The notes under the pieces were generated by a model. It was given only the letters and a program-made list of their open reading frames with translations, did no database searches and had not been told where the DNA came from. A DNA stretch of 64,000 nt. Origin: Rhodoferax sp. OV413 (lineage in GTDB: Bacteria; Pseudomonadota; Gammaproteobacteria; Burkholderiales; Burkholderiaceae_C). Both the position numbers and the translations under genes were made by a program. Of the stretch, positions 7,780 through 17,034 are shown piece after piece (the stretch's first letter is position 1; the number at the start of each line of letters is the position of its first letter). Where the stretch lies: contig CAMAWD010000024.1 of NCBI GenBank assembly GCA_945861785.1, positions 1-64,000 on the forward strand, in the 5' to 3' direction.

Positions 7780-8997
7780 ATGACCACCACCTCTCCTGTG
7801 TCGCGTCGATTGATTCTCCAGGCGGGCGCCGCCACCGCCGTTCTGGGTACGCCCGGCCTGTTGCTGGCGCAGCCCAAGCCGGTGAAGATCGGGCTGGTGC
7901 ATCCGGTCAGTGGCGGCCTGGCCTACAGCGGCGGGCAGTCACGCATGGGTGCACAAATGGCCATCGACGACATCAACGCCGCCGGCGGCATCAAGTCCAT
8001 GGGCGGCACCAAACTCGAAGCCCTGCTGGGTGACTCGCAGTCGCGCCCGGAGGTTGGCGTGAGCGAGGTGGAGCGCATGCAGCAAGAGGGTGTTTCGGCC
8101 TATCTCGGCTGTTTTGCCAGCGGCATCGCATTGCCCGCCACCCAGGCCGCCGCCAAGTACAACACCCCGTTTTTGATCGATGTGGGGGCGTCCGATCTGA
8201 TCGTCACCCGCGGCCTCAAGAACGTGTTTCGGCTAAAGCCCGGTTTTGGTGCCTGTGTAGACGATGCCATCGTGGCCCTGGGCGAGATCAACAAGGCCGC
8301 TGGTGGCGTGGCCAAGACCGCAGTGCTGGTCCATGAGGAGTCGGAGTTCGGCACCGGCACCGCCAAGCTGCTTGCCGGCAAACTGCCCGGCATCAACATC
8401 CAGCCGCTGGAAACCATCAAACATGCCAACCCGACGCGCGACTTTTCGAACGTCGCATTGCGCATCAAGGGCCTCAAGCCCGATCTGGTGATCATGAGCA
8501 ACTACCAGAACGAATATGTCCTGCTGGCCCGGACCCTGCACCAACAAAAAGTCGACGTGGCGGCGATGTTCAGCGTGCTGGGCGGCGGATTCAATTTCAA
8601 ACTGGTCCAGGAGCAGGCCGATGTGGCATTGCACATGATGGACTACAACCACTGGTACAACCCCAAAAACCCCAAGGCCATCGACATGCGCAAACGGGTG
8701 GAGGCCAAGGGAGGCCTGTTCACCTTCGAGGTGTATCTGTCTTATGCGTCCATCATGCTGTACGCTGACGCTCTGCAGCGCGCCGCCAGCGCCGACAAGG
8801 AGAAAGCAATCGCGGCACTCGAGTCCAGCACCTTCGCCGACCACATGCTGCCCTACGGCCCGACCAAATTCGTCAACGGCCAGAATCAGGGTGGGAAAGG
8901 CGCACTGCTGCAAGCGTCCCGCACCGACATCAATGTGGTCTGGCCCGACCAGTTCTCCGCTGCTAAACCGGTGTTTCCGCGCCCGAAGTTCGGCTGA
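7780..8997 (+). CDS. ABC transporter substrate-binding protein, LivK/amide type
   Basis: A 405-residue periplasmic type I binding protein. It begins with a twin-arginine-like leader (MTTTSPVSRRLILQAGAAT) and a cleavage region around LLLAQ, then KIGLVHPVSGGLAYSG, the first strand and loop of the Leu/Ile/Val-binding fold. Such proteins in catabolic clusters often bind amides, aromatic acids or short carboxylates rather than amino acids. It is the first gene of a complete five-gene importer. The ATG at 7780 starts right before the Arg pair. Confidence 0.92.
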   Translation: MTTTSPVSRRLILQAGAATAVLGTPGLLLAQPKPVKIGLVHPVSGGLAYSGGQSRMGAQMAIDDINAAGGIKSMGGTKLEALLGDSQSRPEVGVSEVERMQQEGVSAYLGCFASGIALPATQAAAKYNTPFLIDVGASDLIVTRGLKNVFRLKPGFGACVDDAIVALGEINKAAGGVAKTAVLVHEESEFGTGTAKLLAGKLPGINIQPLETIKHANPTRDFSNVALRIKGLKPDLVIMSNYQNEYVLLARTLHQQKVDVAAMFSVLGGGFNFKLVQEQADVALHMMDYNHWYNPKNPKAIDMRKRVEAKGGLFTFEVYLSYASIMLYADALQRAASADKEKAIAALESSTFADHMLPYGPTKFVNGQNQGGKGALLQASRTDINVVWPDQFSAAKPVFPRPKFG

Positions 8998-9075
8998 ACC
9001 GCTCAACCAACCAACGCGCACAGGAACAGGCCCCAGGCCGGATGCCGGCCGCCTGTTGCTTCACCGGGGAAATTC

Positions 9076-9945
9076 TTGGACGCCACCATTTTTGCCTCGG
9101 CAGCCATCAACGGACTGCTGCTCGGCGGAATCTATACGCTTGTCGCATCTGGCCTGACCCTCATCTACGGGGTATTGCACATCATCAATTTCGCGCATGG
9201 CAGCATGCTCATGCTCGCCATGTTCGGGGTCTACTACCTGCTGACCAAATTCGGGGTCGACCCGTACCTCTCGATGGTGGTCATGGTGCCGGCCATGTAC
9301 CTTTTGGGCTACGTGCTCTACAAAGGCCTGATCGGGCGGCTGTCGAATGGCAAGGACGAGAACATCCTGTTGATCACCCTTGGCCTGTCGATCCTGATCG
9401 AGAACATCGCGCTCATGCTTTTCAAGGGTGATTCGCGCACCATATCGGTGTCCTACTCCGACCGCATGATCGAACTGGGCCCCACGCTGGTGCCCCTGCC
9501 CAAGCTGATTGCCTTCGTGGTTTCGCTCGCCCTGTGCGCAGCGCTGGGCCTGTTCATCCAGCGCACCGACATCGGTCGCGCAATCCGTGCGGTGGCCAAG
9601 GAACGTGTCGGCGCGCGGCTGGTCGGTATCGACGTCGAGCGTATCTTCGCCATCTCCTACGGCATTGGCTTGGCCACGCTGGGTGCCGCCGCCTGCCTGC
9701 TGATGCCGATGTTCTATGTATCACCCACCATCGGCCATGTGTTCGTGCTGGTGGCCTTCACGGTGGTCGTTCTCGGCGGCATGGGCAGTTTTCTGGGGGC
9801 CATCGTGGGCGGCCTGATCGTCGGCCTCACCGAGTCCTTCGGCGGGCTCTATCTGGGCGAGAGCCTGGGTCAGATCGGCATTTCCCTGATGTTCATCCTG
9901 ATCCTGCTGTTTCGGCCCTCAGGGCTGTTTGGAGCCAAACAATGA
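9076..9945 (+). CDS. branched-chain-type ABC transporter permease, LivH-like
   Basis: A 289-residue integral membrane protein with about eight hydrophobic segments. The N-terminus (INGLLLGGIYTLVASGLTLIYGVLHIINFAHG) is the LivH signature. No ATG fits; TTG 9076 is used because it puts this conserved block at the normal distance from the N-terminus and is preceded by GGGGAA. It pairs with the LivM-like permease to form the inner-membrane channel. Confidence 0.92.
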   Translation: MDATIFASAAINGLLLGGIYTLVASGLTLIYGVLHIINFAHGSMLMLAMFGVYYLLTKFGVDPYLSMVVMVPAMYLLGYVLYKGLIGRLSNGKDENILLITLGLSILIENIALMLFKGDSRTISVSYSDRMIELGPTLVPLPKLIAFVVSLALCAALGLFIQRTDIGRAIRAVAKERVGARLVGIDVERIFAISYGIGLATLGAAACLLMPMFYVSPTIGHVFVLVAFTVVVLGGMGSFLGAIVGGLIVGLTESFGGLYLGESLGQIGISLMFILILLFRPSGLFGAKQ

Positions 9946-10003
9946 ACACCGCCCGGTGGGCCAAAGTTGGGCGTTCGGCCACGCATTGCGCGGGGGTGCG
10001 CCC

Positions 10004-10975
10004 ATGAAATCGGTGCTGCAGCCCATTCCCTGGAAGCTGCACCTCGCGGTGCTCGCGGTGGCAATCGCTTTCCCGTTCGTGTTTCCGTCCAACTTCATGG
10101 TGAACTTCGGCGTATTGGCCTTGTTTTATGCGTTCATCGGCCAGTCCTGGAACATCGCTGGCGGGTTTGCGGGCCAGTTGTCCTTCGGCCACGTGGCGTT
10201 TTTTGGCGTCGGCGCTTATGCATCCACCATCGTGCAGTTGCGACTGGGCCTCTCGCCCTGGCTCGGTCTGCCGGCTTCGGCGCTGGCCGGTGCAGCGGTC
10301 GGCGGTGTCATCGCCGCGCTGTCGTTTCGGGCCGGCCTCAAGGGCTCGTATTTCGCACTGATCACGCTGGCCTTTGCGGAGGTGCTGCGCATCGTCGCGA
10401 ACTCGATCGGCATCACCGGCGGTGGCCTGGGCATGCTGATACCGATGAAAGCCGGTGCCGGCAACTTCCAGTTCGCCGACCGCAGCGGCTTCTATTTCCT
10501 GATCCTGGCGTTGGCGGTGTTGTCGATCGCTCTGGCCGAATGGCTGCGGCGCTCGCGTTTTGGCGCCCATCTGGCGGCGATCCGCGAAAACGAAGACGCG
10601 GCCCGCGCGCTGGGAATCAACGTCTTCGCCGAAAAGGTCAAGGTCATGGTGCTGTCGGGCGCAATCGGTGGCGTCGGGGGCTGCTTCTTTGCACAGTACT
10701 TCCTGTACATCGATCCGCTGATCGTGTTTGGGGTCGACAAGTCGGTCGAGATGCTGCTGGTAAGCATGATCGGCGGCGCCGGCACCGTGTACGGGCCGCT
10801 GGTGGGCGCGCTGCTGCTGGCGTTTGTGAGCGACGTCACGCGCGTGCTGACGCAGATACAGGGCTTGTCGCTGGTGCTGTATGGCGGCCTGCTGGTGGTC
10901 ATCATCGCTTTCTTGCCCAACGGGTTGATCGACCTGTTTCGCCGGCGTACCAACCCTGCAAAGAGACAAGACTGA
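10004..10975 (+). CDS. branched-chain-type ABC transporter permease, LivM-like
   Basis: A 323-residue membrane protein with the LivM hallmark NIAGGFAGQLSFGHVAFFGVGAY and the cytoplasmic EAA-like loop GAHLAAIRENEDAARALGIN. ATG 10004 is the plausible start; between the LivH stop (9945) and this codon there is a short 58-bp spacer. It ends with a TGATG overlap with the ATPase gene. Confidence 0.92.
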   Translation: MKSVLQPIPWKLHLAVLAVAIAFPFVFPSNFMVNFGVLALFYAFIGQSWNIAGGFAGQLSFGHVAFFGVGAYASTIVQLRLGLSPWLGLPASALAGAAVGGVIAALSFRAGLKGSYFALITLAFAEVLRIVANSIGITGGGLGMLIPMKAGAGNFQFADRSGFYFLILALAVLSIALAEWLRRSRFGAHLAAIRENEDAARALGINVFAEKVKVMVLSGAIGGVGGCFFAQYFLYIDPLIVFGVDKSVEMLLVSMIGGAGTVYGPLVGALLLAFVSDVTRVLTQIQGLSLVLYGGLLVVIIAFLPNGLIDLFRRRTNPAKRQD

Positions 10976-11727
10976 TGCTCAAAGTCACCGGCCTGACCAA
11001 GATCTTCGGCGGCTTGCGCGCGGTCGATGACGCCTCGCTCAACGTGCACGAGGGCCGCATCGTGGCGCTGATCGGCCCCAACGGCGCTGGCAAGACAACC
11101 ATGTTCGCCTGCATCGCCGGTTTCCATCCGGTCAACAGCGGGCGGGTCGAATTGCTGGGCCAGGACATCACCGGGTGGCCGGTGCACCGGATCGCTCGCG
11201 CCGGCATGGTGCGCACGTTCCAGATCACGCAACCGTTTGCCAAACTCACGGTGCACGAGAACATCGCCGTCGGCGCCTACCAGAAGTTCCCCGACCGGCA
11301 CCAGGCCTGGGACCACGCACGCGCCATCGCACGCCAGGTTGGCATGGAGCCGATGCTGGCGCAGCCCGCCGCCGACCTGACCGTCGCCGGTCGCAAGCGG
11401 CTCGAACTCGCCCGGGCACTGGCCACCTCGCCGCGCCTGCTGCTGCTCGACGAGGTGATGGCAGGGCTCAACCCGAGTGAAATCCTGGAGATCATCGCGA
11501 TCATCCGCAAGATCCGCGACAGTGGTGTCACCGTGCTGCTGATCGAACACGTGATGCACGCCGTGATGAGCCTGTCCGACCACATCTACGTGTTGTCCTA
11601 CGGCAAGATCATCGCCGAGGGCACTCCCCTGCAGGTGGTCAACAACCAGGCGGTGGTGGAAGCCTACCTGGGCCGCGGCAGCACGACGCCCCCGATGGAA
11701 GATGTGGTGGGAGCCACCCATGCTTGA
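10975..11727 (+). CDS. ABC transporter ATP-binding protein, LivG-like
   Basis: A 250-residue ATPase. Walker A is GPNGAGKT at residues 34-41 and Walker B is LLLLDEVMAGLN. The signature helix reads LTVAGRKRLELARAL, as usual for LivG rather than a canonical LSGGQ. It forms a heterodimer with the LivF-like subunit. Its 3' end overlaps the start of that gene by 8 bp. Confidence 0.93.
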   Translation: MLKVTGLTKIFGGLRAVDDASLNVHEGRIVALIGPNGAGKTTMFACIAGFHPVNSGRVELLGQDITGWPVHRIARAGMVRTFQITQPFAKLTVHENIAVGAYQKFPDRHQAWDHARAIARQVGMEPMLAQPAADLTVAGRKRLELARALATSPRLLLLDEVMAGLNPSEILEIIAIIRKIRDSGVTVLLIEHVMHAVMSLSDHIYVLSYGKIIAEGTPLQVVNNQAVVEAYLGRGSTTPPMEDVVGATHA

Positions 11728-12421
11728 GATACGCCAACTGCGTGCCGGTTATGGGCAGGTCGAGATCCTGCGCGGCATCGACCTCGATGTCGGCAAGGGC
11801 GAAATTGTGGCTGTTCTCGGCAGCAACGGCGTGGGCAAGTCGACACTCAACAACAACATCTCCGCCTTGTACCGGCCGTTCTCGGGTTCGATCCGCTTCG
11901 AGGGCAAGGAACTGGTGGGCCTGAGTTCGTCCGACATCGTCAAGCTGGGCGTGGTCCACGTGCCGGAAGGGCGCCGCGTGTTCCCGAACATGAATGTGCG
12001 CGAGAACCTGGAGCTCGGCGGCCAGGTGCGCGGCCGCTCCCGGCGCGCACAGAACCTGGACAAGGTGGTGGCCATCTTCCCCCGGCTGAAGGAGCGCTTC
12101 AGGCAGTCGGCCGGCACCCTGTCGGGTGGCGAACAGCAGATGCTGGCCATCGGTCGCGGCCTGATGTCAGAGCCCGAACTGCTGATCATGGACGAACCCT
12201 CGCTGGGCCTGTCGCCCCTGCTGGTGGAGGAGATGTTCGCCCTGATCCAGCGCATGAACCGCGAGGGCCAGTCGATCCTGCTGATGGAGCAGAACGCCGT
12301 ACAGACACTGGCGATTGCACACCGTGGCTACATCATCGAGAACGGCGCCGTGGCAATGCAGGGGCCGGCGGCTGACCTGGCGCGCGATCCCGAACTGCGC
12401 CGCAACTACCTCGGCCTGTAG
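11720..12421 (+). CDS. ABC transporter ATP-binding protein, LivF-like
   Basis: A 233-residue ATPase with Walker A GSNGVGKST at residues 34-42, signature LSGGEQQMLAIGRGL and Walker B LLIMDEPSLGLSP. ATG 11720, inside the end of the LivG-like gene, gives the typical LivF N-terminus MLEIRQLRAGYG. It completes the importer, so all parts (binding protein, two permeases, two ATPases) are encoded in one operon. Confidence 0.93.
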   Translation: MLEIRQLRAGYGQVEILRGIDLDVGKGEIVAVLGSNGVGKSTLNNNISALYRPFSGSIRFEGKELVGLSSSDIVKLGVVHVPEGRRVFPNMNVRENLELGGQVRGRSRRAQNLDKVVAIFPRLKERFRQSAGTLSGGEQQMLAIGRGLMSEPELLIMDEPSLGLSPLLVEEMFALIQRMNREGQSILLMEQNAVQTLAIAHRGYIIENGAVAMQGPAADLARDPELRRNYLGL

Positions 12422-12424
12422 ACG

Positions 12425-13189
12425 ATGATGGCCGCCACTTCCACATCCGAGATGCACGGCCGGCACGTGCTGGTCACCGGCGCCGGTTCGGGTATCGGCC
12501 TGGCCACGGCAGAGGTGTTGCAGCGCCATGGGGCGCGCGTGGCGGCGGTGGTGCAGGACGCATCCCAGGTGGGGCTGGTACGGGCCCGGTTGCCACTGGC
12601 GGCGGTGCTGGTCCAGGACCTGCTGGACGACGCAGCCTGCGCGGCCCTGCCGGCGCGTGCGGCCGCGGCGCTCGGCGGCCTCGATGCACTGGCCTGCTGC
12701 GCCGGGGTCTTCTACAAGAAGGGTTCCGACGACACCAGCCTGGATGAATGGCGCCACACCTTGGCGCTCAACCTGGACGCCACTTTTGTGCTGACCCGCG
12801 CCGCCATCGCACACATGCGCAACGCGCGCACAGGCGACGCCAGTGTGGTGGTGGTCAGCAGCCAGATCGGCCTGGTCGGGCATGCACGTGGCGCAGCCTA
12901 TGCGGCCTCCAAGGCCGGGCTCAACGGGATGGTCAGGTCGCTCGCGCTCGAGTGGGCCGCGCAAGGCGTGCGTATCAATGCAGTCGGCCCCGGCCCGGTG
13001 GAAACCGCCATGGTCGCCGCCACCCTGGCCGACCCGGTGGCGCTGGCTGCGATGCTCCAGAGCATTCCGATGGCGCGTCTGGGCCAGCCCGGCGAGATCG
13101 GCGAACTGGTCAGCTTCCTGCTGTCGGGCCGAGCTTCGTTCATCACCGGCCAGGTGGTGTGCGCGGACGGTGGATTCACCACGCGATGA
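12425..13189 (+). CDS. short-chain dehydrogenase/reductase
   Basis: A 254-residue classical SDR: cofactor motif TGAGSGIG near residue 19, catalytic Ser in VVVVSSQIG and YAASK with the catalytic Tyr and Lys, ending CADGGFTTR. It is 3 bp downstream of the ATPase gene, in the same operon. It presumably oxidises a hydroxyl group of the imported compound or of an intermediate with NAD(P). Confidence 0.9.
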   Translation: MMAATSTSEMHGRHVLVTGAGSGIGLATAEVLQRHGARVAAVVQDASQVGLVRARLPLAAVLVQDLLDDAACAALPARAAAALGGLDALACCAGVFYKKGSDDTSLDEWRHTLALNLDATFVLTRAAIAHMRNARTGDASVVVVSSQIGLVGHARGAAYAASKAGLNGMVRSLALEWAAQGVRINAVGPGPVETAMVAATLADPVALAAMLQSIPMARLGQPGEIGELVSFLLSGRASFITGQVVCADGGFTTR

Positions 13190-13202
13190 ACAGGTCGCGA
13201 GC

Positions 13203-13514
13203 ATGACCGGCATCCCCCTGTCAACCCTGGCCCATGTGGTGCGCAGCAAGAACGCCGGCCCGACGCAGCTCACGATCGATGTTTTCTTCAACGATCAACC
13301 ATCCTACGACCACGCCGTTGCCAGTGCCGGCCTCGCGGAAAAATCGGTCGCGGCCCTGTACAACCTGGACGCAGCGCTGGTGCAGCGCCATGTGCTGCCC
13401 GCCGTCCTGGCGATGAAGTTCACGCTGCCACGCCGGATCTGCGCCGGCACGCCCGGCGACGGCGATGTCTACGGTGCGCAGCAGCACACGCCCATGCTGG
13501 GGTTGTTGCTGTGA
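13203..13514 (+). CDS. DUF4387 protein
   Basis: A 103-residue protein with the DUF4387 pattern: LAHVVRSKNAGPTQLTIDVFF near the N-terminus and the C-terminal GTPGDGDVYGAQQHTPMLG. The domain is found either as a separate small protein next to, or fused behind, AtuA/DUF1446 proteins; the following gene is exactly such a partner and overlaps it by 4 bp. Its function is unknown; tight coupling suggests a small subunit of the AtuA-family enzyme. Confidence 0.87.
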   Translation: MTGIPLSTLAHVVRSKNAGPTQLTIDVFFNDQPSYDHAVASAGLAEKSVAALYNLDAALVQRHVLPAVLAMKFTLPRRICAGTPGDGDVYGAQQHTPMLGLLL

Positions 13515-14908
13515 GCGCAAGCACCCGGCTGCTGGGCAGCCACCGCCCGTCGGATGGCCCGCTGCGTATCCTGGCCGCATCGGGACAGCTCGGTTACGGC
13601 ATACCGGTGGAGCCGTTCGAACGCGGATTGCAGCGCCGCCCGCATTTCATCGGCTGCGACATGGGTTCCATCGATCCCGGCCCTTTCTACCTGGGCTCAG
13701 GCGAGATGGCAGCGCCGGCGACCATGGTGCGGCGTGATCTGGAACTGGTGCTGCTGGCCGCGCTTGACCAAGGCATTCCACTGGTGATCGGCAGCGCCGG
13801 AACGGCCGGCGCCGGGCCACAGCTCGACGCGACAGTGGCCATCGTGCAGGACATCGCGCGCGACAAGGGCCTGCGTTTTCGGCTCACGACGGTGCGCAGC
13901 GACATCCCTGGCGCACTGGTGCTGGATGCTCTGGACCAGGGCACCCTCACCCCCATCGGCCCGATGCCGATGCCAACGCCGCAAGACGTGCTGCAGTGCA
14001 CCCACATCGTGGGCCAGTGCGGCACCGAAACCCTGGCCCGTGCCTTGCGCACGCCCACCGACGTCCTTATCGCCGGGCGCGCCTGCGACACGGCCATCTT
14101 CGCCGCGCTGCCCGAAATGCTCGGCTACCCCACCGCCCTGTGCCTGCACATGGCCAAGATCGTGGAGTGCACCTCCTTGTGCTGCAGCCCGTCCGGTCGC
14201 GACGCCATGCTGGCCGACCTGACAATGGACGGGTTCACGCTGGAAAGCATGAACCCGCAGGCGCACGCAACACCGGCCTCGGTGGCGGCCCACGCCATGT
14301 ACGAACAGGCCGACCCGCTGGAGGTCGACGAGCCAGGCGGCACCCTGCTGCTCCACGAAGCCCGTTACCAGGCCGTGGACGCGCACCGCACTCACGTCAG
14401 CGGTGCGCGGTTCCGGCCACGCGCACGCGCCACGCTCAAGATCGAAGGAGCTGCGCCGGTGGGCGCGCGCTGCGTCCTGCTGGCGGGTGTGGCCGATCCG
14501 ACCATGCTTGGCATCCTGCCCGAGGCCATTGCCGCGGTCGAGCAGCGGGTGCGCAAGCTGGTCCCCGGCGGCTGGACGCTGCACAGCCACATCTACGGCC
14601 AGGGGGCCGTACACACTCTGGCGCCCGAACGCCACAGCCGGTTCGAAGCCGGGCTGGTGATCGAATTCATCGCGCCCGATGCCGCTCTGGCACGCGCTGC
14701 AGCTGGCGTGTTCAAGCAAAACCTGCTGCACTTCGGATACCCGGGGCGGGTCAGCACGGCCGGCAACCTGGCGTTTGCATTCACACCGAGCGAGATCGAC
14801 GCCGGCATGGCGTACCGGTTTGTGCTCTACCACATCATGCGCGACGCACCCCTGGACGACATCTTCCGGGTCGAGTCGGTGGACATCGGTGGCCCCGCAC
14901 TGCACTGA
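13511..14908 (+). CDS. AtuA-family (DUF1446) acyl-utilisation protein
   Basis: A 465-residue protein of the AtuA/DUF1446 family (ILAASGQLGYGIP, FIGCDMGSIDPGPFYLGSG, GSAGTAGAGPQLD, GQCGTETLARAL). AtuA is needed for acyclic terpene utilisation in Pseudomonas, but its biochemical role is not established. It begins with GTG 13511, overlapping the DUF4387 stop, so the two are translationally coupled. In this operon it sits between an SDR and a hydratase pair, consistent with handling a CoA-bound or free branched acid. Confidence 0.87.
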   Translation: MSASTRLLGSHRPSDGPLRILAASGQLGYGIPVEPFERGLQRRPHFIGCDMGSIDPGPFYLGSGEMAAPATMVRRDLELVLLAALDQGIPLVIGSAGTAGAGPQLDATVAIVQDIARDKGLRFRLTTVRSDIPGALVLDALDQGTLTPIGPMPMPTPQDVLQCTHIVGQCGTETLARALRTPTDVLIAGRACDTAIFAALPEMLGYPTALCLHMAKIVECTSLCCSPSGRDAMLADLTMDGFTLESMNPQAHATPASVAAHAMYEQADPLEVDEPGGTLLLHEARYQAVDAHRTHVSGARFRPRARATLKIEGAAPVGARCVLLAGVADPTMLGILPEAIAAVEQRVRKLVPGGWTLHSHIYGQGAVHTLAPERHSRFEAGLVIEFIAPDAALARAAAGVFKQNLLHFGYPGRVSTAGNLAFAFTPSEIDAGMAYRFVLYHIMRDAPLDDIFRVESVDIGGPALH

Positions 14909-14915
14909 CGCGTCC

Positions 14916-15710
14916 ATGAACCCTGCCCTGCCCCTGCCCAAATACCACCAGATCTACCTGGTGCTGCGCGAGCAGTTGCGCGAAGGCCAGTTTGCGGCCG
15001 GGCTCCCGCCAGAGATGGTGCTCAGCAGACAATTTGGCGCGGGCCGGGTCACCGTGCGGCGCGCGCTGGAACAACTTGCCTCTGAAGGCCTGATCATCCG
15101 CCAGGCGGGGCGCGGCACACGGCCGGCGCCACACCCCGACACCGCACCAGCCAGCGCCGGGCAGGAGGCAGGCACCGCCAAGTCCTCCAGTCTGGCCGGG
15201 CTGCTGGAAAAAATTGTCAGCATGAGCCTGCGCACCACCGTGAAAGTGCTGGAGTGGCGAACCATCAGCGCACCACCCGACGTGGCACAGGCGCTGCAGA
15301 TCCCGGTCGGAGCAAAGGTCAAGAAAGGCGTGCGCCGCCGCAGCCTGGCCGAAGGGCCGTTGTCGCACATCACCACCTACGTGCCCGAAGACCTGGCCAG
15401 CCGCATCAGTCGCGCCGACCTGTCGCGCAAACCGATCCTGCGACTGCTCGAAGAGTCCGGGGTGGAACTCGGTCGCGCCCACCAGACCGTGTCGGCGCGC
15501 CAGGCCGATGCGGCAGTGGCGGCCGAACTTGACGTGGCGGTGGGCACCGCCCTGTTGGCCGTGCGCCGCCTGGTGTTCGACGCGCATGAGCGGCCGGTCC
15601 AGTGGCTGCATGGCCTGTACCGGCCCGACCGTTATGAATACCAGATGGACATCTCGCAGGTCGGCAGCAGCAACGCCACGATCTCGGTCAAGGAGAACCT
15701 GTCCGGCTGA
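14916..15710 (+). CDS. GntR-family regulator with UTRA domain (HutC/FarR type)
   Basis: A 264-residue regulator. Residues 1-70 form the GntR winged helix (LPKYHQIYLVLREQLREGQF, GAGRVTVRRALEQLASEGLI). The C-terminal part (from about residue 100) matches the UTRA ligand-binding fold, ending with the typical PVQWLHGLYRPDRYEYQMDI. It is embedded in the operon it probably controls; the palindrome at 7731-7752 upstream of the importer is a candidate site. The ligand is likely the imported compound or a pathway intermediate. Confidence 0.88.
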   Translation: MNPALPLPKYHQIYLVLREQLREGQFAAGLPPEMVLSRQFGAGRVTVRRALEQLASEGLIIRQAGRGTRPAPHPDTAPASAGQEAGTAKSSSLAGLLEKIVSMSLRTTVKVLEWRTISAPPDVAQALQIPVGAKVKKGVRRRSLAEGPLSHITTYVPEDLASRISRADLSRKPILRLLEESGVELGRAHQTVSARQADAAVAAELDVAVGTALLAVRRLVFDAHERPVQWLHGLYRPDRYEYQMDISQVGSSNATISVKENLSG

Positions 15711-15747
15711 CCTGCCGGCCACCACTTCGCCCAATTCAGACACCCGC

Positions 15748-17034
15748 ATGACGCCACCCCTGACCCCACCCGCCAGCACGCTGGCCCGCAAGCTGATTGC
15801 ACGCGCCAGCGGGCGCAGCCATGTCACTGCGGGCGAGATCGTCAACTGCCGGGTCGACCTGGCCATGTTCCACGACTCGTCCGGGCCGCGCCGGCTCAAG
15901 CCGATGCTGGAGGAACTCGGCGCACAGATCTGGGACAAGTCGAAGGTGGTGCTGGTGATGGACCACTTTGTGCCCGAACGCGACGAGGAGTCGCGCCGGA
16001 TCGTGCGTATCGCACGCGACTGGGCGCGCGACCAGGAGCTGCCGCATGTCTACGACAACCAGGGCATCTGCCATGTGGTGTTGCCGCAGGGCGGTCATAT
16101 CCGGCCTGGCATGTTCTGCGTCGGTGGCGACTCGCACTCTCCCACCGGGGGCGCGTTCGGCGCCTACATGTTCGGCATCGGCAGCACGGAGATGCTCGGC
16201 GTGGTGGTCACCGGCGAGATCTGGCTGCGCGTGCCGCAGACCATCGCCATGCATTGGTCCGGGCAACTGGCGCGCGGCGTGTGCGCCAAGGACATGATGC
16301 TGGCCATGATCGCGCGTTTCGGCATGAACGGCGCCGACTACCAGGCTGTGGAGTTCACCGGAGACGCGGTCCGCGCGCTGTCGATGCAAGAACGCATGAC
16401 ACTGTGCAACATGAGTGCCGAACTCGGCGCCCAGACCGGACTGGTGGCGCCCGATCGCACCACCCGCGAATGGCTGGCCCAGGTGGGCGCCGCAGTGGAC
16501 GAGCGCGACTGTGCCGACCTTCGCTCCGACCCCGGCAGCTGCGAGGTGCAGCACGATTTCGACGCCGCCACACTCAGCCCGCAACTCGCAGCCCCGCACA
16601 GTCCCGCCAACGGTGTTGCCATCGCCCAGCATGCCGATACACACATCGACGTGGCCTACATCGGCGCGTGCACCGGCGCGAAACTCGACGACCTGCGTTT
16701 CGCGGCCCAGGTGCTGCGCGGGCGCAGAATTGCGGCGGGTGTGCAGCTGATGGTGGCCCCGGCCAGCCTCAAAGACCGCACGCAGGCCGAGGCAGAGGGC
16801 ACCATGCAGGCGCTGACCGACGCCGGCGCGACAGTGTTGCCCCTGGGCTGCGGCGCCTGCGCTGGTTACAGCGCCGAATTCGACGCCGACAAGACCGTGA
16901 TCTCCAGCACGGCGCGCAACTTCAAGGGCCGCATGGGCCCCGCCAGCACGCAGGTGTTCCTGGGCTCGGCCTATACCGTGGCGGCATCCGCGCTGCGTGG
17001 CCGTATCACCGACCCGCGGGAGATGCTGGCATGA
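15748..17034 (+). CDS. aconitase/LeuC-family hydratase, large subunit
   Basis: A 428-residue Fe-S hydro-lyase large subunit. The cluster ligands are visible as Cys308 (IGACTGAK) and Cys368/Cys371 (LGCGACAGY), and MDHFVP, GDSHSPTGGAFGAYMFGIG and SSTARNFKGRMG are typical family motifs. Relatives are isopropylmalate isomerase, homoaconitase and 2,3-dimethylmalate (dimethylmaleate) hydratase. It is coupled by ATGA to the small subunit. Because no leucine biosynthesis gene is nearby and an ICL-family lyase follows, a catabolic hydratase role is more likely than LeuCD. Confidence 0.9.
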   Translation: MTPPLTPPASTLARKLIARASGRSHVTAGEIVNCRVDLAMFHDSSGPRRLKPMLEELGAQIWDKSKVVLVMDHFVPERDEESRRIVRIARDWARDQELPHVYDNQGICHVVLPQGGHIRPGMFCVGGDSHSPTGGAFGAYMFGIGSTEMLGVVVTGEIWLRVPQTIAMHWSGQLARGVCAKDMMLAMIARFGMNGADYQAVEFTGDAVRALSMQERMTLCNMSAELGAQTGLVAPDRTTREWLAQVGAAVDERDCADLRSDPGSCEVQHDFDAATLSPQLAAPHSPANGVAIAQHADTHIDVAYIGACTGAKLDDLRFAAQVLRGRRIAAGVQLMVAPASLKDRTQAEAEGTMQALTDAGATVLPLGCGACAGYSAEFDADKTVISSTARNFKGRMGPASTQVFLGSAYTVAASALRGRITDPREMLA

